Source of the DNA: Microlunatus phosphovorus NM-1
Lineage (GTDB): Bacteria; Actinomycetota; Actinomycetes; Propionibacteriales; Propionibacteriaceae
Direction of reading: 5' to 3'
Assembly (NCBI RefSeq): GCF_000270245.1
Contig: NC_015635.1
Span: 5,580,001-5,644,000, forward strand
Length of the DNA stretch: 64,000 bases
Numbering within the stretch: the first letter of the stretch is position 1; each line of letters opens with the position of its first letter. The notes beneath the pieces were generated by a model. The model saw nothing but the letters and a program-made list of their open reading frames with translations. It was not told where the DNA came from and did not search any database. Both the position numbers and the translations under genes were made by a program. Shown here in pieces: positions 16,080-24,033 of this stretch.

Positions 16080-17486
16080 GTGGGCAAATCGAACGGAAGT
16101 GAACAGAATTTGACCAGTTGCGAAGTTCGTGATCCCGTCCATGGGTTGATCTCTCTTAGCCCGGATGAGTGGAAGGTGGTCGACAGTCGGCCGTTTCAGC
16201 GGCTGCGTGGCGTTCAGCAGCTCGCAATGACGCATCTGGTCTACCCGGGAGCACGGCACTCACGGTTCGAGCACTGCGTCGGTGCCTGCCATGTTGCAGG
16301 TCGTCTGGCCGCGCGGTTGGCGATCCTCAGTCCCGACAAGATGCACGCAGACCGTGTGCGCCGCATCCGAGCCGCAGCTTTAGCACACGACATCGGGCAT
16401 GGGCCGTTCAGCCACGTCAGCGAGTTCGTGTTCGAGAAGCTAACCGGCAAGGAGCACGTTCATGAGTCGATCTCCGCCGCGATCTTGCGGCACGACGAAC
16501 AGGTGCGGGGCGGTCTTGGCGCCGAGTTGTGCGACTGGGCCGCCGATCTGCTGGCGGGCGAAGGCCACGGAAGTAGGAGATCGGTCGACCGTGACATCGT
16601 TGCCGGCCCGGCCGACATCGACAAGCTGGACTACCTCCTCCGTGACAGCCACTTCTGCGGCGTGAACTACGGCCGCTACGACCTGGACAAACTGGTCGAG
16701 TCTGCGAGGTTGGTGACCCGAACCGACGGTGACTACCTCGCATACCACCCAGATGGCGTATTCGCCCTGGAGGAGATGCTCCTCGCTCGCTACCACATGC
16801 ACCGACAGGTCTATGGCCACAAGACTCGGCTCGCAACCGACCAGATGCTGATGCGGGCAATGCTGCTGGGCGTCCAAGACGGGGTGCTGCCGCGTTCGGT
16901 GTTCGAACCGGAACCGATCGATGGGGATTTCGTCGAAGAGTACCTACTATGGGACGATCGACGAGTAATCGATACTCTGTGCGATTCTGACGGTGGAGGT
17001 GGTGACCTGATGCGCGCGCTCCGTGAACGGAGGCTGTTCAAGCGGGTGGGTGTCGTAGCGCTCGACGACTTATTGGGGCAGGTGGACCGCGTGGCGGCTG
17101 GGTTCGCTATGCAGCCGACTGCAAGCGTCCTGGATGCGATGCAGAAGGATGTTGAGGCAGCCGTGGCGGAGGCTGCTGGCGTGGATCCCTTGTGGGTGGC
17201 ATTGCATTGGGAGGACCTGCAGAACCCGCTGTCATCGAAAGACGATTCCCGAGTCACCGACAAGGAGATACCCATCACCGGCCATGATGGCACCCGGGTG
17301 AACGACAAGTTCACTGAGGTCTCGGAGGTGTTCAGGGACGAGTCGATCCGGTCCAGACGTCACGTTGCGGTCTACGTTGGCTCCAGCAGCACGTCGCAGC
17401 CAAATGTCAGTGTCTCCTCGGATACTGTCATGCAAAGCGCACGACAGGAGATCGCGAAGATCGGTCTGGCAGGGCAGGTGATTTGA
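16080..17486 (+). CDS. HD-domain dNTP triphosphohydrolase-like protein (SAMHD1/YwfO type)
   Basis: This phosphohydrolase of about 468 residues has the SAMHD1/dGTPase pattern: DPVHGLISL, FQRLRGVQQLAMTHLVYPGA, RHSRFEHCVG, then ALAHDIGHGPFSH (the HD pair) and PADIDKLDYLLRDS (the final metal Asp). Such enzymes strip triphosphate from dNTPs; several deplete nucleotides during phage infection, and B. subtilis YwfO belongs here. The C-terminal 120 residues are less conserved. The next gene overlaps functionally and resembles YwgA, which also neighbours ywfO in B. subtilis. The start is uncertain: GTG 16080 is used, TTG 16110 (preceded by GGAAG) would also keep the whole domain, and TTG 16023 is less likely. 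Confidence 0.85.
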   Translation: MGKSNGSEQNLTSCEVRDPVHGLISLSPDEWKVVDSRPFQRLRGVQQLAMTHLVYPGARHSRFEHCVGACHVAGRLAARLAILSPDKMHADRVRRIRAAALAHDIGHGPFSHVSEFVFEKLTGKEHVHESISAAILRHDEQVRGGLGAELCDWAADLLAGEGHGSRRSVDRDIVAGPADIDKLDYLLRDSHFCGVNYGRYDLDKLVESARLVTRTDGDYLAYHPDGVFALEEMLLARYHMHRQVYGHKTRLATDQMLMRAMLLGVQDGVLPRSVFEPEPIDGDFVEEYLLWDDRRVIDTLCDSDGGGGDLMRALRERRLFKRVGVVALDDLLGQVDRVAAGFAMQPTASVLDAMQKDVEAAVAEAAGVDPLWVALHWEDLQNPLSSKDDSRVTDKEIPITGHDGTRVNDKFTEVSEVFRDESIRSRRHVAVYVGSSSTSQPNVSVSSDTVMQSARQEIAKIGLAGQVI

Positions 17487-17487
17487 G

Positions 17488-18072
17488 ATGAGCGACGACA
17501 CCCCTACGACCATGCAAGCCCGCGACCTGGTGCTCGCCGTGATCGACGCCGCCTCGGGCCGACCGGACTTCGGGCGAACCTCCCTGCAGAAGACCACCTT
17601 CTTCGCAGCCATCGCGCTGGGCGTCGACCTGGGCCACTCCGCCTACTACTACGGCCCGTACTCTGCGGCTGTCGAACAGGACACCGAAGCACTCGTGATG
17701 GCTACGCTCGTCGAGGAAGACAGCAGCACCATCGGAGTAAACAATCGAGGCTTCCCGATCACCAGGTACCAGTACAAGGTCTCCAGCGACGGGAAACAAC
17801 GAGTTCAACAGCTCAAGGGCAAGTACCCAACTGAGGTCGGTGTCGTGGATGAGCTTGTGAAGCAGTTGGTTGCAGTCATCGGCTCACTCGATCAGACCAC
17901 CCTGGCGGCTGCCGCGAAGACCTACTACATCGCCCGGGAGCAAGGGAGCCCAGTCACCCCCGACACCGTCGCAGACCTCGCAAAAGACTACGGCTGGACG
18001 CTACGGGCTGATCGTGTTGCGGACGCCGCCAACGTCCTCAACAGTCTCAACCTCGTCGAGGTTCAGCGATGA
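17488..18072 (+). CDS. YwgA-like protein, partner of the HD phosphohydrolase
   Basis: This 194-residue soluble protein opens with a helical domain containing FGRTSLQKTTFFAAIALGVD and SAYYYGPYS. That is the RxxLQK...YGPYS pattern seen in YwgA and in related SocA/Panacea-type modules, some of which act as antitoxins. Its C-terminal 90 residues look helical (winged-helix-like). It starts one base after the HD gene stop, so expression is coupled, and its stop overlaps the next start. A controlling or neutralising role toward the HD enzyme is inference from pairing. Confidence 0.65.
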   Translation: MSDDTPTTMQARDLVLAVIDAASGRPDFGRTSLQKTTFFAAIALGVDLGHSAYYYGPYSAAVEQDTEALVMATLVEEDSSTIGVNNRGFPITRYQYKVSSDGKQRVQQLKGKYPTEVGVVDELVKQLVAVIGSLDQTTLAAAAKTYYIAREQGSPVTPDTVADLAKDYGWTLRADRVADAANVLNSLNLVEVQR

Positions 18073-18419
18073 CACTCGCTTCCGCCCTTACGTGTCCTGT
18101 GCAGCAGGTATCGAACGGTACCTGCGCGTATGAGGTAGGCGGTGACCACTGGGTCATCCGGTTCCCGGTCGGGGACGATGCGTGGGAGCTGGAGATTCCC
18201 GGATCCGCCATCTCCGGCCTACCGGTGCGGCTGCACCTGGGCGAGGTCTGCTCCGGACGCGGTGTGCAAGCGTCAGCGAAGGTGTCTTGGCGGACCTATC
18301 GATGGACGCTTACCCAGCTTCGTGCCTGCCAGTCGGCCTCACCTCAGGCTGCCGACGACTGCCTACGCACGCTCTTGGACGAAGCGTTCGCTGGCCTGTC
18401 GGCAGCCCTCCGGTTCTAG
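18069..18419 (+). CDS. Hypothetical protein, third gene of the HD operon
   Basis: This 116-residue protein has its ATG overlapping the YwgA-like stop (ATGA). It has alternating hydrophobic residues (DHWVIRFPVGDDAWELEIPG, LPVRLHLGEVCSG) and a helical C-terminus. I recognise no family. Strict coupling suggests it works with the HD and YwgA-like proteins. Confidence 0.65.
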   Translation: MTLASALTCPVQQVSNGTCAYEVGGDHWVIRFPVGDDAWELEIPGSAISGLPVRLHLGEVCSGRGVQASAKVSWRTYRWTLTQLRACQSASPQAADDCLRTLLDEAFAGLSAALRF

Positions 18420-18443
18420 ACACGTCTCGACTGCGCGCCCGTT

Positions 18444-18608
18444 CTATTTCTCCTTGCGGACCCCCTTGAACGGGCCGCCGGAGGTCTTGGTGTCTGCGAA
18501 CCGACCGTCACCGCCCCGTTTGGTGAACAGTCTTGTTGACGGGTTGAACGTCTGAGACCGGTTCTTGACGGCCCCGATCCGATGCCCCTTGCCAGTGTTC
18601 TTGGCCAT
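18444..18608 (-). CDS. Small conserved basic protein
   Basis: This 54-residue protein begins MAKNTGKGHRIGAVKNRSQT and ends GGPFKGVRKEK. Short proteins with this opening and ending recur in actinobacterial accessory regions. AGGAG lies seven bases before ATG 18608. It is highly basic, with no cysteines, so it is likely nucleic-acid binding. It is divergent from the XRE gene at 18705, with 96 bp between them. Confidence 0.65.
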   Translation of the reverse strand: MAKNTGKGHRIGAVKNRSQTFNPSTRLFTKRGGDGRFADTKTSGGPFKGVRKEK

Positions 18609-18674
18609 GACTACTCCTAGTTTCTTCAGTGCAACATTGTGCCGATACAGTAACAGCGGTGGCTCGCCTCCGCA

Positions 18675-18700
18675 ACAGTGTCGCAGTTCCGATACACTGT
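18675..18700 (+). promoter_or_regulatory. Operator-like inverted repeat and promoter of the XRE/ImmA operon
   Basis: Perfect 7-base arms, ACAGTGT (18675-18681) and ACACTGT (18694-18700), flank 12 bases. The right arm overlaps TACACT (18693-18698), a -10 hexamer six bases before GTG 18705, so the mRNA is probably leaderless. A further CCGATACA copy at 18642-18649 lies toward the divergent small gene. Confidence 0.6.
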
Positions 18701-18704
18701 GGTT

Positions 18705-19082
18705 GTGAACTCCCCCGCCCCGACCGTCGACGTCTCCAGACTGGTCAAAGTCCTGGAGCAACGGATCGACAGCACTGGCGGCTCCTGGCGTCAGGCGGCC
18801 GCCAAGATCGGCGTCAGCCCGTCACTGCTGTCGCGATTGAAGAACGGGCAACAGCCGGATCTGCCTGCGTTCGCCAAGATCACCGCCTGGTTGGGCATGA
18901 CGATGGACGAGTTCCTCGGCGAGCCGACCAAGACGGAAACGGAAACCGAGCTGCAGACCGCGATCACTGCACTGCTCCGTGGCCGCCACGATCTCGACGA
19001 CGCCGACAAGCAGTACCTGGAGTCCGTCTTCACAGCCACGATCCGGCACATCCGCGAAGTCAGGCCGAAGGACCGGCCATGA
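18705..19082 (+). CDS. XRE-family HTH regulator paired with an ImmA/IrrE protease
   Basis: This 125-residue protein has an HTH core at residues 20-68 (SWRQAAAKIGVSPSLLSRLK, then LPAFAKITAWLGMTMDEFL) and a helical C-terminal extension that may dimerise or be the protease target. GTG 18705 is favoured by the -10 hexamer six bases upstream. The stop overlaps the next ATG. In phage and mobile-element systems ImmA/IrrE proteases cleave or inactivate such repressors; similar pairs are also described as the RosmerTA defence toxin-antitoxin (from memory). Confidence 0.85.
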   Translation: MNSPAPTVDVSRLVKVLEQRIDSTGGSWRQAAAKIGVSPSLLSRLKNGQQPDLPAFAKITAWLGMTMDEFLGEPTKTETETELQTAITALLRGRHDLDDADKQYLESVFTATIRHIREVRPKDRP

Positions 19083-19648
19083 CCTCGAAGGCCGCGCTGC
19101 ACCGTCTCGCCGCCGATGTGCGCGCGGAGATCGGCCTCGTGGCCACTCAACCGTTCGACCCGGAAGCGTGGAGTGAGCAGTACGGCGTACCGATCGTGAA
19201 GCTCAGCGCTCTCCAGACCGAGGATGAGGCGGTCGGTCGCTTCCTCGGCGCCGGGTCGGCGAGATGGTCCGCCGCACTGCTTCCGAACGGCACCGGTCAA
19301 GTCGTCGTCTACAACGACTCCCACGAAGACCCGCGCATTCGGTCAGACCTCGCTCACGAGGCCGCCCATGTAGTAGCTGAGCATGTGGTGACGCTCTCCT
19401 GGACGACTCCCGACGGCCGCTGCTCCGGCTGGGGCAAGACGCAGGAGAACGAAGCCGCTGAGCTAGCTGGGGCGCTGCTGATCCCACCGCAGATCGCCCA
19501 ACGCAGCGCTATGCGGGGCGTGCCAACTGTGGATCTGGCCCAGCAGTACGGCGTGAGCGTCCAGATGGCGCAGTGGCGGATGAGCGTGTCGGGCGGCGCG
19601 CTGATCGCTGACCGTGCCCGCCGCAAGCGTCGATCATCGGCTGGATGA
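19079..19648 (+). CDS. ImmA/IrrE-family zinc metallo-endopeptidase
   Basis: This 189-residue protease has the zinc motif LAHEAAHVVAEH (HExxH) and, about 25 residues later, ENEAAELAGALLIPP, the downstream acidic segment of the family. The C-terminus holds a small helical DNA-binding-like part (VDLAQQYGVSVQMAQWRMS). It probably acts on the XRE protein encoded just upstream, or on a phage-derived target. ATG 19079 overlaps the upstream stop (ATGA), and the next gene follows three bases after the stop. Confidence 0.88.
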   Translation: MTSKAALHRLAADVRAEIGLVATQPFDPEAWSEQYGVPIVKLSALQTEDEAVGRFLGAGSARWSAALLPNGTGQVVVYNDSHEDPRIRSDLAHEAAHVVAEHVVTLSWTTPDGRCSGWGKTQENEAAELAGALLIPPQIAQRSAMRGVPTVDLAQQYGVSVQMAQWRMSVSGGALIADRARRKRRSSAG

Positions 19649-19651
19649 CCT

Positions 19652-20236
19652 GTGCCAGATCGCAATCACGCACCTTCCGCGCAGCCACGTCGCCGGCGGC
19701 TGCGCGGCACGTCCACCCGTCGACACAGACGTACGCGAGCGCGTGAGCCTTCAGCCGACGACACAGCCGATCCGAGGCTCGAACTTGTTCTTGCCCAAGC
19801 GCATCGCGGGCTGACGCAGCAGCAGGCCGCGCTCGACAACCTCCGAGCCCGTGCTGGCACTCTTGTCGCAGCTGCGTCCTTGGTGAGTTCGTTCTTCGGA
19901 GCGGCTGCGCTGTCCGACCAGGATCGGCCACCGTCGACCCACTGGGTGCTGCTGGCCTTCGCGTGCCTGTTCGTCGTCCTCGTCGCCGCCATCTCCATCG
20001 TCTGGCCGTATCAGTGGCGCTGGGGAATCGACGTTCGACGCCTGCTCGGCGACTACGTCGAAGCCGACCCGCCGGCCCCAATCGACGAGATGAGACGGAG
20101 CCTGGCCTGGTATATGCAGGTAGATACCGACTCCAACTCGAAGAAGCTGGACTGCTTGTGGTGGTGTCTACGGATTGCTCTCGTCGCCATCGCGGCCGAG
20201 GTCGTGTTCTGGGTGCTCGCATTGTGGATGAGATAG
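19652..20236 (+). CDS. Three-helix membrane protein linked to the XRE/ImmA pair
   Basis: This 194-residue protein has a basic N-terminus, a helical segment (LAQAHRGLTQQQAALDNLRA) and three membrane helices: LVAAASLVSSFFGAA, WVLLAFACLFVVLVAAISIV and ALVAIAAEVVFWVLALWM. The RAGTLVAAASLVSSF start of helix 1 resembles membrane effectors of SLATT or Pycsar type, where a short membrane protein disrupts the envelope; this is a resemblance, not an assignment. Packing into the XRE/ImmA operon suggests it could be the effector that the pair controls. GTG 19652 is the first start after the upstream stop. Confidence 0.7.
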   Translation: MPDRNHAPSAQPRRRRLRGTSTRRHRRTRAREPSADDTADPRLELVLAQAHRGLTQQQAALDNLRARAGTLVAAASLVSSFFGAAALSDQDRPPSTHWVLLAFACLFVVLVAAISIVWPYQWRWGIDVRRLLGDYVEADPPAPIDEMRRSLAWYMQVDTDSNSKKLDCLWWCLRIALVAIAAEVVFWVLALWMR

Positions 20237-20243
20237 GACTCGT

Positions 20244-20489
20244 ATGAAGGAACAGGCCAAGGCGCCGGCGGATCCGAAACCTCGGCGGCCGATCGCACCG
20301 AGCCTCCCCCAGCCGCCTGATCGTCCCAGCCCGACCCGGGCTGTTACCGGGGGCGGTGCACCCGCGCAGCAACCAAGGCCGGAGCCGGCGCCTCCGACGA
20401 GGCCTTCCCCGACGGTCCCCGAGCGACGCGACAACCCGCCACACGGCACACCCGCACCCCGGCAACCGGGGCGGCCTCGCCCTCGATGA
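20244..20489 (+). CDS. Small proline-rich hypothetical protein
   Basis: This 81-residue frame starts at ATG 20244, seven bases after the membrane-protein stop. Proline makes up about a third of it (PSLPQPPDRPSPTRAV, PAPPTRPSPTVPERRD), so it should be disordered. No domain is seen. Spacing supports a real gene, but low complexity means chance cannot be excluded. Confidence 0.4.
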   Translation: MKEQAKAPADPKPRRPIAPSLPQPPDRPSPTRAVTGGGAPAQQPRPEPAPPTRPSPTVPERRDNPPHGTPAPRQPGRPRPR

Positions 20490-20747
20490 TGAGCAAGCGG
20501 CGTCACTAACAACCCCACGCGGTCGAACCACAAGCCTCACCGTGAGGACGTCCGGGGCCGGCTGGGTTCAATGCTGTGTAAGCCGTTGCCCGGCTCGATG
20601 CAATACCCGGAGTAGCCAGTCGGCGAGCTGCTCGGTCTCCGCGGCCCACATAGGGTCGTCGATCCCGATCCCGACTCGGCACTGCGCGTTGCGTGCGCAA
20701 ATATAAAGCGATGAGATAGATTCGACGCCATCAACGAAAGGAACGTG

Positions 20748-21464
20748 ATGACGACTACTACCGCTGTTGTCGTAGAGTCGGAGGAGCCAGTCGAAGAGGG
20801 CGACCTCGGCCAGCAGATCGTCGAGGTAATGCTGGAGATCCACGCGGCGTACGCCGACAGCCAGAACCGCTCCGGCAGCCGGCACCAGCGTGTGTACGGT
20901 CAGATCTTCGCTGACCTGCCGGACCGTCTCCGCGGCGGTCTGCTGATGCGGCGCGACGACGTGGACGTGCGCAAAGTCGGCCACGCCGGCTACCAGGTCC
21001 CGGTGATCGATGGCACCTTGTACTTCCCGTGGCGGCCGCCGGGCGGCGCGAGGCCAGAGAACGTCCAGTTCGGCGGATCGGTTAGCCGCGACGGCTTGTG
21101 GCGCGTCCGACGCGAGTCAGATGAGCTGCCGCTATTCACAGTGGAGGGCGACGACCTGGTCCGTGACCATCCCGCCGACCCTGAGATGACCGACCCGCTG
21201 GCCGAGCTGCTCGCGGCAGGGGAACACCTGCACGTGGTCATCGTCGCCATGACGTCCAGCTCGCATCAGGTCGACAGCATCGAGTGGGGTCCGGCCTCGC
21301 TGAACGCCGACGGCATGCTCGTCTGGGAGCCGGAGCTGCTCTGGGACGGCACGTCCGGGTCGGGCCCGGCCGACATCGGAGGCTCGTCCTTCGACTCGGG
21401 CCAGCCGCCCCGGCCGCCGGTCAGCCCGAGGGTCCGCCCCGAGCAGCCCACCTCCGATGGCTGA
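20748..21464 (+). CDS. Hypothetical protein upstream of an HTH-ImmA/IrrE protein
   Basis: This 238-residue soluble protein has AAAGGA four bases before ATG 20748. Its helical start (GQQIVEVMLEIHAAYADSQN) leads to a beta-rich region with RRDDVDVRKVGHAGYQVPVI and WRVRRESDELPLFTVEGDDL, and a Pro/Ser-rich end. I do not recognise the family. Its stop overlaps the start of the next gene by eight bases. Hypothetical proteins directly before HTH-ImmA/IrrE genes recur in Actinobacteria, so the two probably act as a toxin-antitoxin-like pair. A palindromic TTGCG-TG-CGCAA about 60 bp upstream could be its operator. Confidence 0.7.
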   Translation: MTTTTAVVVESEEPVEEGDLGQQIVEVMLEIHAAYADSQNRSGSRHQRVYGQIFADLPDRLRGGLLMRRDDVDVRKVGHAGYQVPVIDGTLYFPWRPPGGARPENVQFGGSVSRDGLWRVRRESDELPLFTVEGDDLVRDHPADPEMTDPLAELLAAGEHLHVVIVAMTSSSHQVDSIEWGPASLNADGMLVWEPELLWDGTSGSGPADIGGSSFDSGQPPRPPVSPRVRPEQPTSDG

Positions 21465-22743
21465 CCGGAACCGACTCGGGGGTAGACGAAACGGGACAGG
21501 ACCGGGTCAGGACAAGCCGGGACAGAGCGGGCTGGGCGCGGACAGGCCGCAGCTCACGCTCTTCACCGACCAGTCCGTCCAGTCGGACACCGCCAGAGAA
21601 GCCGGGAGTGGCTCGCTCGATCAGAAGCGTGCGGGGGTCGCGCTCGGCGCCTTATCCTCGGCGTTCCTACCGGCCAGGCTCACCCAGGCACGCGTGCTCG
21701 CCGGCCTGACGAAGCGCGATCTCGCCGACCGGGTCGGGGTCAGTGCCCAGGCGGTCGGCCAGTGGGAATCCAACGTCGCAACACCGCGGCCTGAAAACGT
21801 CGCCGACCTAGCACGGTCATTGCACGTCGATGCGGCCTTCTTCGCCGCCGGGCGGCCGCACAAGCGGCTCGATACCGCCGACGCCCACTTCCGCTCCCTG
21901 CGCTCCATGCGTGCCTCGGACCGGGCGCGGTCGCTCGCCACCGTCGAGCAGGTGTGGGAGCTGACCTGCGCCCTGGAGCACTACGTGCACCTGCCCGAGC
22001 CGAACCTGCCGGTCGTGCCGGCGGGCACTTCGCCGCGGGAGGCCGCGCGGATGGTGCGCGTGCACTGGGGGCAGCAGCATGGGCCATTCCGGCACTTCGT
22101 CGCTACAGCCGAAGTGAACGGTGTGGTCGTGGTCCATGCTGACCTCGACTACATCGAACGGGTCGACGCCTTCTCGGCGGTCGTCGCAGGCCGGCCGATC
22201 GTCGTCACCACCCAACGCCGATCCCAGAACGTCTTCGATCACCGGTTCTCTAGCGCGCATGAGCTTGCGCACCTGCTGCTGCATTCCGATGACGACCCGG
22301 ACCAGTCCACGGAGACCACGCTTGTGCACACCCGGGAGAAGGAGGCCGACGCGTTCGCCGCCGAGTTGCTGACGCCCGCGGCGGAGATGCGATCCCTGCT
22401 ACCCGAACGGATGGACCTTGCCGCACTCGACCGGTTGTCGCGTGACTGGGGTGTGGAGGTGGCCTCGCTGGTGCGTCGGATGTCGGAGTTGCGAGTCGTC
22501 TCCGACGCGACGATGCGCCGCGCCTACATCAAGTTGGCCAGCACCAAAGAGCTTCGACGGCCCGACCCCGTGCACGCTTACGCCGGCGAGCGTCCTCAGA
22601 TGCTCATCGAGGCGGTGCGGGTGGCCGGATCGTTGGGCCACAGCCGCGTCGCGCTGGCCCAGCAACTGCGATGGCCTGCACGCCGCATCGACGAGCTTCT
22701 CGGCCAGGGGGATCCGCGGCCCAAGCTCCTTCTCACCCAATAA
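21457..22743 (+). CDS. XRE HTH domain fused to ImmA/IrrE metallopeptidase
   Basis: This 428-residue protein has a disordered Gly/Asp/Gln-rich start (to about 65), an XRE helix-turn-helix at about 75-130 (LTKRDLADRVGVSAQAVGQW), a linker with SPREAARMVRVHWG, and a zinc peptidase domain with SSAHELAHLLLH near residue 270 and EKEADAFAAELLTP about 25 residues later. The architecture is that of antitoxin or regulator proteins which both bind DNA and cleave. The C-terminal 60 residues contain another helical pair. It is coupled to the upstream gene by overlap. It may be a second member of the defence or mobile-element control genes found at 18.7-19.6 kb. Confidence 0.88.
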   Translation: MADRNRLGGRRNGTGPGQDKPGQSGLGADRPQLTLFTDQSVQSDTAREAGSGSLDQKRAGVALGALSSAFLPARLTQARVLAGLTKRDLADRVGVSAQAVGQWESNVATPRPENVADLARSLHVDAAFFAAGRPHKRLDTADAHFRSLRSMRASDRARSLATVEQVWELTCALEHYVHLPEPNLPVVPAGTSPREAARMVRVHWGQQHGPFRHFVATAEVNGVVVVHADLDYIERVDAFSAVVAGRPIVVTTQRRSQNVFDHRFSSAHELAHLLLHSDDDPDQSTETTLVHTREKEADAFAAELLTPAAEMRSLLPERMDLAALDRLSRDWGVEVASLVRRMSELRVVSDATMRRAYIKLASTKELRRPDPVHAYAGERPQMLIEAVRVAGSLGHSRVALAQQLRWPARRIDELLGQGDPRPKLLLTQ

Positions 22744-22951
22744 CCGGACACGCCAAGACAGCCCGCACTGAGGAAAAACGGCGCCGAACCGGCGTGAGCC
22801 GTGGCTGCGGAAAGGGTGGGTCTGTTGACGGACGGCGGGCTCGGCCCGAGCCCAAGGGTGTGCGTCCAGTCTGAGGTTCCCGGAGGGGGTCGGTCGTCAT
22901 TGGGTCAGCGGGGCCGTGCCCAAGGGTGATGCGAAGGCCGTCGGCGTCCGA

Positions 22952-23806
22952 CTAGCAGGGCGGTACGAAGTTTCCGTGGTGATCGATGAACAGGTCGCTG
23001 ACGACCAGTTCACGGCCGTCGGCGAGTCGGACTTTGTCCCACAGGTCACTGGAGGCGTAGTCGACGACGTTGGGCCCGGTGGTCTGGCACAGCAGGGTGA
23101 CGCTCGTTCCCTCTTCGAGCAGAGTGGCCTTGTCGAGGAGCCACTGGTCGGTATGGGCAAACAGTCCCTCGCCGCCGGTCCGGGAGACGACGCCGGTCGA
23201 CGCGTCAGTTGCCGCCGTGGCCGCTTTGGCTGCCCGTCGTTGCTCGGCCTCCTCCCGGAGTCGGGCTAGGTCCTGATCGGACTTGTCGATCGGATCGACT
23301 CCGAAGTACACCTGCCACTGACCAGCGGGAAGTTCTTTGTCGTCCGCGCTCTCGCAAGCGGTGCGCTGGTAGCGGACCAGGTCGCGGCCCATCACCGGCT
23401 GCCACGTCTCCAGGTCCCAGCTCTGGCCGGTCGCGAACTCCGGGCCATTAATGGCCCCCTTGGACACGCCGTCGCTGCCGCTGCCGATGCTGGCGCCCAA
23501 GACGTGGCAATCGAGCTGCCAGTAAATGGAATCGGCGACCTCCCCGGTCAGCCCGGGAACGCAGGCCTGGATTGCGCGCCACACCTCGTTTGTGCCCCAC
23601 GGTGCCACCCGGCCGTCCACGGACGGTGAGACGACGATCTTCATCCGGGCGCGATCAGGCCAGCGTTCGACGGCGATTCCGTCGACTAAAGAGGTGGGCC
23701 CGCAGGCGTTGGCGTGTGCCGGGGCAGTCTGGGCCGTGAGCAGCCCGACCGTGGCGACCAGCAAAGCGGCCGGCATCAGTGTGACTCGTCGCAGCAGCTG
23801 GCGCAT
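22952..23806 (-). CDS. Secreted DUF2599-like protein
   Basis: This 284-residue protein has a clear signal peptide (basic MRQLLRR, hydrophobic LVATVGLLTA, cleavage near AHA at 30-32). The mature part contains LDCHVLG followed by SWDLETWQPVMGRDLVRYQR, the pattern of the DUF2599 domain of secreted actinobacterial proteins. A coiled stretch (DLARLREEAEQRRAAKAATA) leads to a C-terminal SH3-like module (GTSVTLLCQTTGPNVVDYAS, ending in a free cysteine). Its role is unknown; the SH3-like end suggests cell-wall association. It has no obvious operon partner; flanking spacers of about 200 bp contain nothing I recognise. Confidence 0.75.
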   Translation of the reverse strand: MRQLLRRVTLMPAALLVATVGLLTAQTAPAHANACGPTSLVDGIAVERWPDRARMKIVVSPSVDGRVAPWGTNEVWRAIQACVPGLTGEVADSIYWQLDCHVLGASIGSGSDGVSKGAINGPEFATGQSWDLETWQPVMGRDLVRYQRTACESADDKELPAGQWQVYFGVDPIDKSDQDLARLREEAEQRRAAKAATAATDASTGVVSRTGGEGLFAHTDQWLLDKATLLEEGTSVTLLCQTTGPNVVDYASSDLWDKVRLADGRELVVSDLFIDHHGNFVPPC

Positions 23807-24033
23807 CGGGCCTACCTTCAGGTCGCGGCACTCCAGCGTAGGTGGGAGTTCGGCGAAGCGGCGGCTGTGTTACTAGCGTCACACACCGTCCAGCGGCCCA
23901 CCGAGGCTGGCGGAGTAAGGGGTGGTGAACCGGGCAGCGGTCGACGTGGCTGGTCTCGTCGGGGCAGGGATCGGGTATAGCCCGGGGCAGCGGCTCGGGT
24001 CGCAGCTCTGGTTGCTCAGGGTTCGGTGAGTTG

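Noticed and set aside
20678-20720. Third copy of the ArsR operator before the hypothetical gene at 20748
   Set aside because: TGCGCAAATATAAAG resembles the half site only loosely, and the dyad (TTGCG/CGCAA) has different bases and spacing.
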